Part shown: positions 29,258 through 31,049 of the stretch, one piece after another | Layout of the letters: each line of letters starts with the position of its first letter | How positions within the stretch are numbered: the stretch's first letter is position 1 | DNA from: Candidatus Uhrbacteria bacterium RIFOXYA2_FULL_40_9 | GTDB taxonomy: Bacteria; Patescibacteriota; Patescibacteriia; UBA9934; GWF2-40-263 | Assembly: GCA_001791615.1 (NCBI GenBank) | Contig: MGEY01000047.1 | Coordinates: forward strand, 1 to 31,049 | DNA length: 31,049 nucleotides | Direction: 5' to 3' | The notes under the pieces: generated by a model | What the model was told of the DNA's origin: nothing | What the model saw: only the letters and a program-made list of their open reading frames with translations | Database searches by the model: none | Program-made: the position numbers and the translations under genes

Positions 29258-29845
29258 ATGGTAATTGATGCAAAACAAGTCGCGCAACTGCGCGCAATGA
29301 CGGGTGCTGGCATGATGGATGCAAAAAAAGCACTTGAAGAAACAGGTGGCGATTTAGAAAAAGCCACAGATGAACTTCGTAAAAAAGGAATAGCGAAAGC
29401 AGAAAAAAAAGCAGATCGTGCTACAAAAGAAGGATTAGTTTATGCCTACGTGCATGCAACAGGAAAACTTGGAGCTATGGTAGAAATTCTTTGTGAAACA
29501 GATTTTGTGGCGCGCAACGAAGCTTTTCAAAGTTTTTGTCATGATGTTACCTTGCATGTGAGTGCTCTTGATCCACAATATCTGACACGAGAAGAGATTC
29601 CTGCGATGGAAGTGGCAAAGCAGAAGGAAATTTTCGTGGAGCAAATGCGTCATGAAGGAAAACCTGAAGAGGTGATTGAAAAGATTGTCGAAGGCAAGTT
29701 GAATAAGTGGTATAGCGAAGTAGTTCTCCTTGAACAACTTTTCATCAAAGATGAAGAGAAGACCATTGAAAGTTTGTTGAAAGAACAGATTGCTATCCTA
29801 GGAGAGAACATGCAGATTCGTCGTTTTGTACGATTCAGCATTTAA
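29258..29845 (+). CDS. tsf: Elongation factor Ts, short form
   Basis: EF-Ts exchanges GDP on EF-Tu. The 195-residue protein is the short form (E. coli has 283), similar in size to those of Thermus and cyanobacteria. The N-terminal UBA-like domain reads 'VAQLRAMTGAGMMDAKKALEE', and the core has the EF-Tu-contacting 'TDFVARNEAF' (about 82-91). The C-terminal subdomain of the long form is absent. The ATG at 29258 has AGGGGAGG 14 nt upstream; a longer frame starting at 29063 lies inside rpsB and is rejected. It is second in the rpsB-tsf operon. Confidence 0.95.
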   Translation: MVIDAKQVAQLRAMTGAGMMDAKKALEETGGDLEKATDELRKKGIAKAEKKADRATKEGLVYAYVHATGKLGAMVEILCETDFVARNEAFQSFCHDVTLHVSALDPQYLTREEIPAMEVAKQKEIFVEQMRHEGKPEEVIEKIVEGKLNKWYSEVVLLEQLFIKDEEKTIESLLKEQIAILGENMQIRRFVRFSI

Positions 29846-29869
29846 ATTTTTCTGAAAAAGAAAAAAAAG

Positions 29870-29899
29870 AGACCGGTCCCTTGTGGGGCTGGTCTTTTA
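29870..29899. terminator. Terminator after tsf
   Basis: AGACCGGTCCC (29870-29880) pairs with GGGGCTGGTCT (29885-29895) over 11 positions with two G-U pairs, followed by TTTT. The minus strand carries a longer T-tract, so it can also stop transcription from the right. Confidence 0.85.
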
Positions 29900-29923
29900 A
29901 GTTAGCGATTTTTTCTGCTTTTT

Positions 29924-29966
29924 CATCCGTCACTTAGTGACGGATTGTGTCACTAAGTGACGGATG
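29924..29966 (-). repeat. Palindromic intergenic repeat, copy 2
   Basis: An 18-bp perfect stem (29924-29941 with 29949-29966), extended by T-A pairs outward, loop GGATTGT. Read on the minus strand the central 39 bases match copy 1 (13085-13123) with a single loop difference (ACAATCC against ATAATCC). Confidence 0.93.
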
Positions 29967-29970
29967 AAAA

Positions 29971-30001
29971 GAAAAACCCTGGGCAGCAATGCCGCCCAGG
30001 G
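29971..30001 (-). terminator. Terminator of the right-edge gene
   Basis: CCCTGGGC (29977-29984) and GCCCAGGG (29994-30001) form a perfect 8-bp stem; on the minus strand TTTTTC follows. Confidence 0.85.
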
Positions 30002-30016
30002 AGTTCAATACGTTTT

Positions 30017-31049
30017 TTAGAGAAGCACTTCAGGAATGCCTTCATAGCTTTCCCGCAGCAACTGCTTCATTTCTTCAATATCTTCCTCCATCACTTCCAT
30101 CTTGAACAGCGGGTGTACCGAGATGTCTCGACCACTGCGCACACCCAAGCGGCAAACCCAGGTTCCGCCATTCTGTACAGTAAGCATTTCTTCAAACGGG
30201 ACAGTGTATTGGTAGATGCCTTCTTCTGCCGTCGGACGACCGAGATCATCAGTCTTTCCGGCAAACTTCAGCACCTTCACCTGTCCGGATCCATGCTCTG
30301 TCTGAGCCTTCTTCATTTGCTCTTGCAAAACCAGATGTTGTGCCTGCATTTCTCGTAGATCACTCAGGTTTTCAACAATCTCATCATGCTGGTCAGCAAG
30401 CTTAGGAGGCAAGATCGCCTGCAGGGTGGTGATGGTAACCTTCGAAAAGGTCTTACCCACCCAAGGATGCGAATTCGCCACTTCTACACTCATCATCACT
30501 CGTCCATTGCGCAGTTCCACCAGAGCGATAAATTCACCACGATCCGTCTGAATTTCTGCAATCGCATTGTCACCACTGTCCGGATCCAGAGGAACGAGTC
30601 GTGCAGGAGAATGTCCGTCCGCGTTGGAACACTTCAGGACACGACCTTCACTCACCCAAGCCTGACCGCACAGAGGACAAACAGGGTACTGCTCGCGCAG
30701 CTTGGTCCAGATGATCGTGGTCAGTGCCAGTTTTTCGCTTGCCTTTGCCTGCGCGACCCGAAGGGCCGATTCCACAGACTCCAGAGGGCGCTGAATCCAC
30801 ACTCTTCCGTAAGTTTCGCCTTGCAACATCCGACCAACACGGTGGTATGCCTGTATGGTTTCGATATCAAGCAGGCCAACATAGGCTCGGAAGCTTTCCG
30901 CCAAGGCTTTATAGCGCTCTCTCAGGTCTTGAATTTCCTGTTCGCGTGCCGTGGCCTGAGCTTGCGTTCGCGCATTTTGCAAATCACGCATCTGCTGCTC
31001 GTAGGCAGCGCGGGCACGAATTTGCTCTTTCTGTTCGGCAACCTGCTGT
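30017..31049 (-). CDS. Partial G+C-rich protein with coiled coil and zinc ribbon, unknown function
   Basis: The frame is open to the right edge, so the N-terminus is outside the window; at least 343 codons are seen. The visible N-terminal part is Gln/Glu/Arg-rich coiled coil ('AEQKEQIRARAAYEQQ', then 'QEIQDLRERYKALAESF'), followed by a helical region and a zinc-ribbon-like 'CPLCGQAW' with a third Cys in 'LKCSNADGH'. A beta-rich middle ('VELRNGRVMMSVEVANSHPW'), a second coiled coil ('LREMQAQHLVLQEQMKKAQ') and a C-terminal domain ending in an acidic helix follow. No known family is recognised. G+C is clearly higher than in the rest of the window, and the gene ends beside a palindromic repeat, suggesting a different origin. 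Confidence 0.75.
   Translation of the reverse strand, partial: QQVAEQKEQIRARAAYEQQMRDLQNARTQAQATAREQEIQDLRERYKALAESFRAYVGLLDIETIQAYHRVGRMLQGETYGRVWIQRPLESVESALRVAQAKASEKLALTTIIWTKLREQYPVCPLCGQAWVSEGRVLKCSNADGHSPARLVPLDPDSGDNAIAEIQTDRGEFIALVELRNGRVMMSVEVANSHPWVGKTFSKVTITTLQAILPPKLADQHDEIVENLSDLREMQAQHLVLQEQMKKAQTEHGSGQVKVLKFAGKTDDLGRPTAEEGIYQYTVPFEEMLTVQNGGTWVCRLGVRSGRDISVHPLFKMEVMEEDIEEMKQLLRESYEGIPEVLL

Noticed and set aside
1..31049. UGA recoded to glycine, as in some candidate phyla
   Set aside because: Several genes end naturally in TGA right before terminators or overlapping starts (for example 15318-15320, 11524-11526, 28283-28285).

Overview
The window reads as a chromosomal segment of a small-genome bacterium, most likely from the Candidate Phyla Radiation (Patescibacteria, Parcubacteria-like). 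This is inferred from style, not from a marker search: A+T-rich, very tightly packed genes, a short 195-residue EF-Ts, a zinc-type L31 with a basic tail, 'DGTDGSGKATQ'-type thymidylate kinase, DUF3048 and single-pass membrane proteins of unknown function among housekeeping genes, and many starts without a Shine-Dalgarno (SD) sequence. TGA is used as an ordinary stop, so the glycine recoding known from Absconditabacteria and Gracilibacteria does not apply. L1 and L25 are both present.

Layout. 1-1170: terminator of an off-window gene, then two small, possibly paralogous unknown genes, each with its own terminator. 1193-3458: miaB-miaA, both acting on tRNA adenosine 37. 3582-5549: a 655-residue repeat protein of 12 HEAT-like units ending in a degenerate kinase-like domain. 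5582-9967 (minus): an operon tmk, two paralogous membrane proteins, gatB, nudix hydrolase. 10173-12999 (plus): a pyrimidine nucleotide operon: ThyA-family enzyme, DHFR/RibD-like reductase, YfbR-like HD phosphohydrolase, and a dCMP deaminase fused to a nucleoside-deoxyribosyltransferase-like domain. 13000-15922: palindromic repeat, an orphan gene of higher G+C, a dUTPase/Dcd-family gene, and a two-gene XRE-regulator module. 15977-18013 (minus): secE-nusG-rplK-rplA. 18146-20227 (minus): gyrB. 20383-24773 (plus): membrane protein, rodA-like gene, zinc-ribbon protein, rplY, DUF3048 protein. 24821-27168 (minus): rpmE, prfA, prmC. 27251-29845 (plus): queA, rpsB, tsf. 29870-31049: terminators, the second palindromic repeat, and a G+C-rich unknown gene that runs off the right edge.

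How the genes work together. tmk, the ThyA-like enzyme, the reductase, the 5'-nucleotidase-like protein, the deaminase fusion and the dUTPase-like gene form one deoxypyrimidine/thymidylate neighbourhood. The most interesting point is that the ThyA-like enzyme carries Asp where dUMP-specific thymidylate synthases have Asn (E. coli Asn177), the change known to favour dCMP. Its operon partner joins a dCMP deaminase to a domain resembling nucleotide N-glycosidases. This suggests a route through 5-methyl-dCMP, or handling of 5-modified dCMP. PrmC modifies the release factor encoded just upstream of it; MiaA and MiaB act in sequence; RpsB and Tsf form the usual pair.

Regulation. Several core genes (tmk, prfA, miaB, queA, rodA-like, the 20383 gene) have a good -10 box whose predicted transcript start lies 0-6 nt from the start codon, suggesting leaderless mRNAs. 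Several terminator hairpins overlap or touch the next gene's -35 box. The unknown and orphan genes instead have longer leaders and strong SDs. Two near-identical 39-nt palindromes sit in inverted orientation 16.8 kb apart, each next to the 3' end of a G+C-rich orphan gene.
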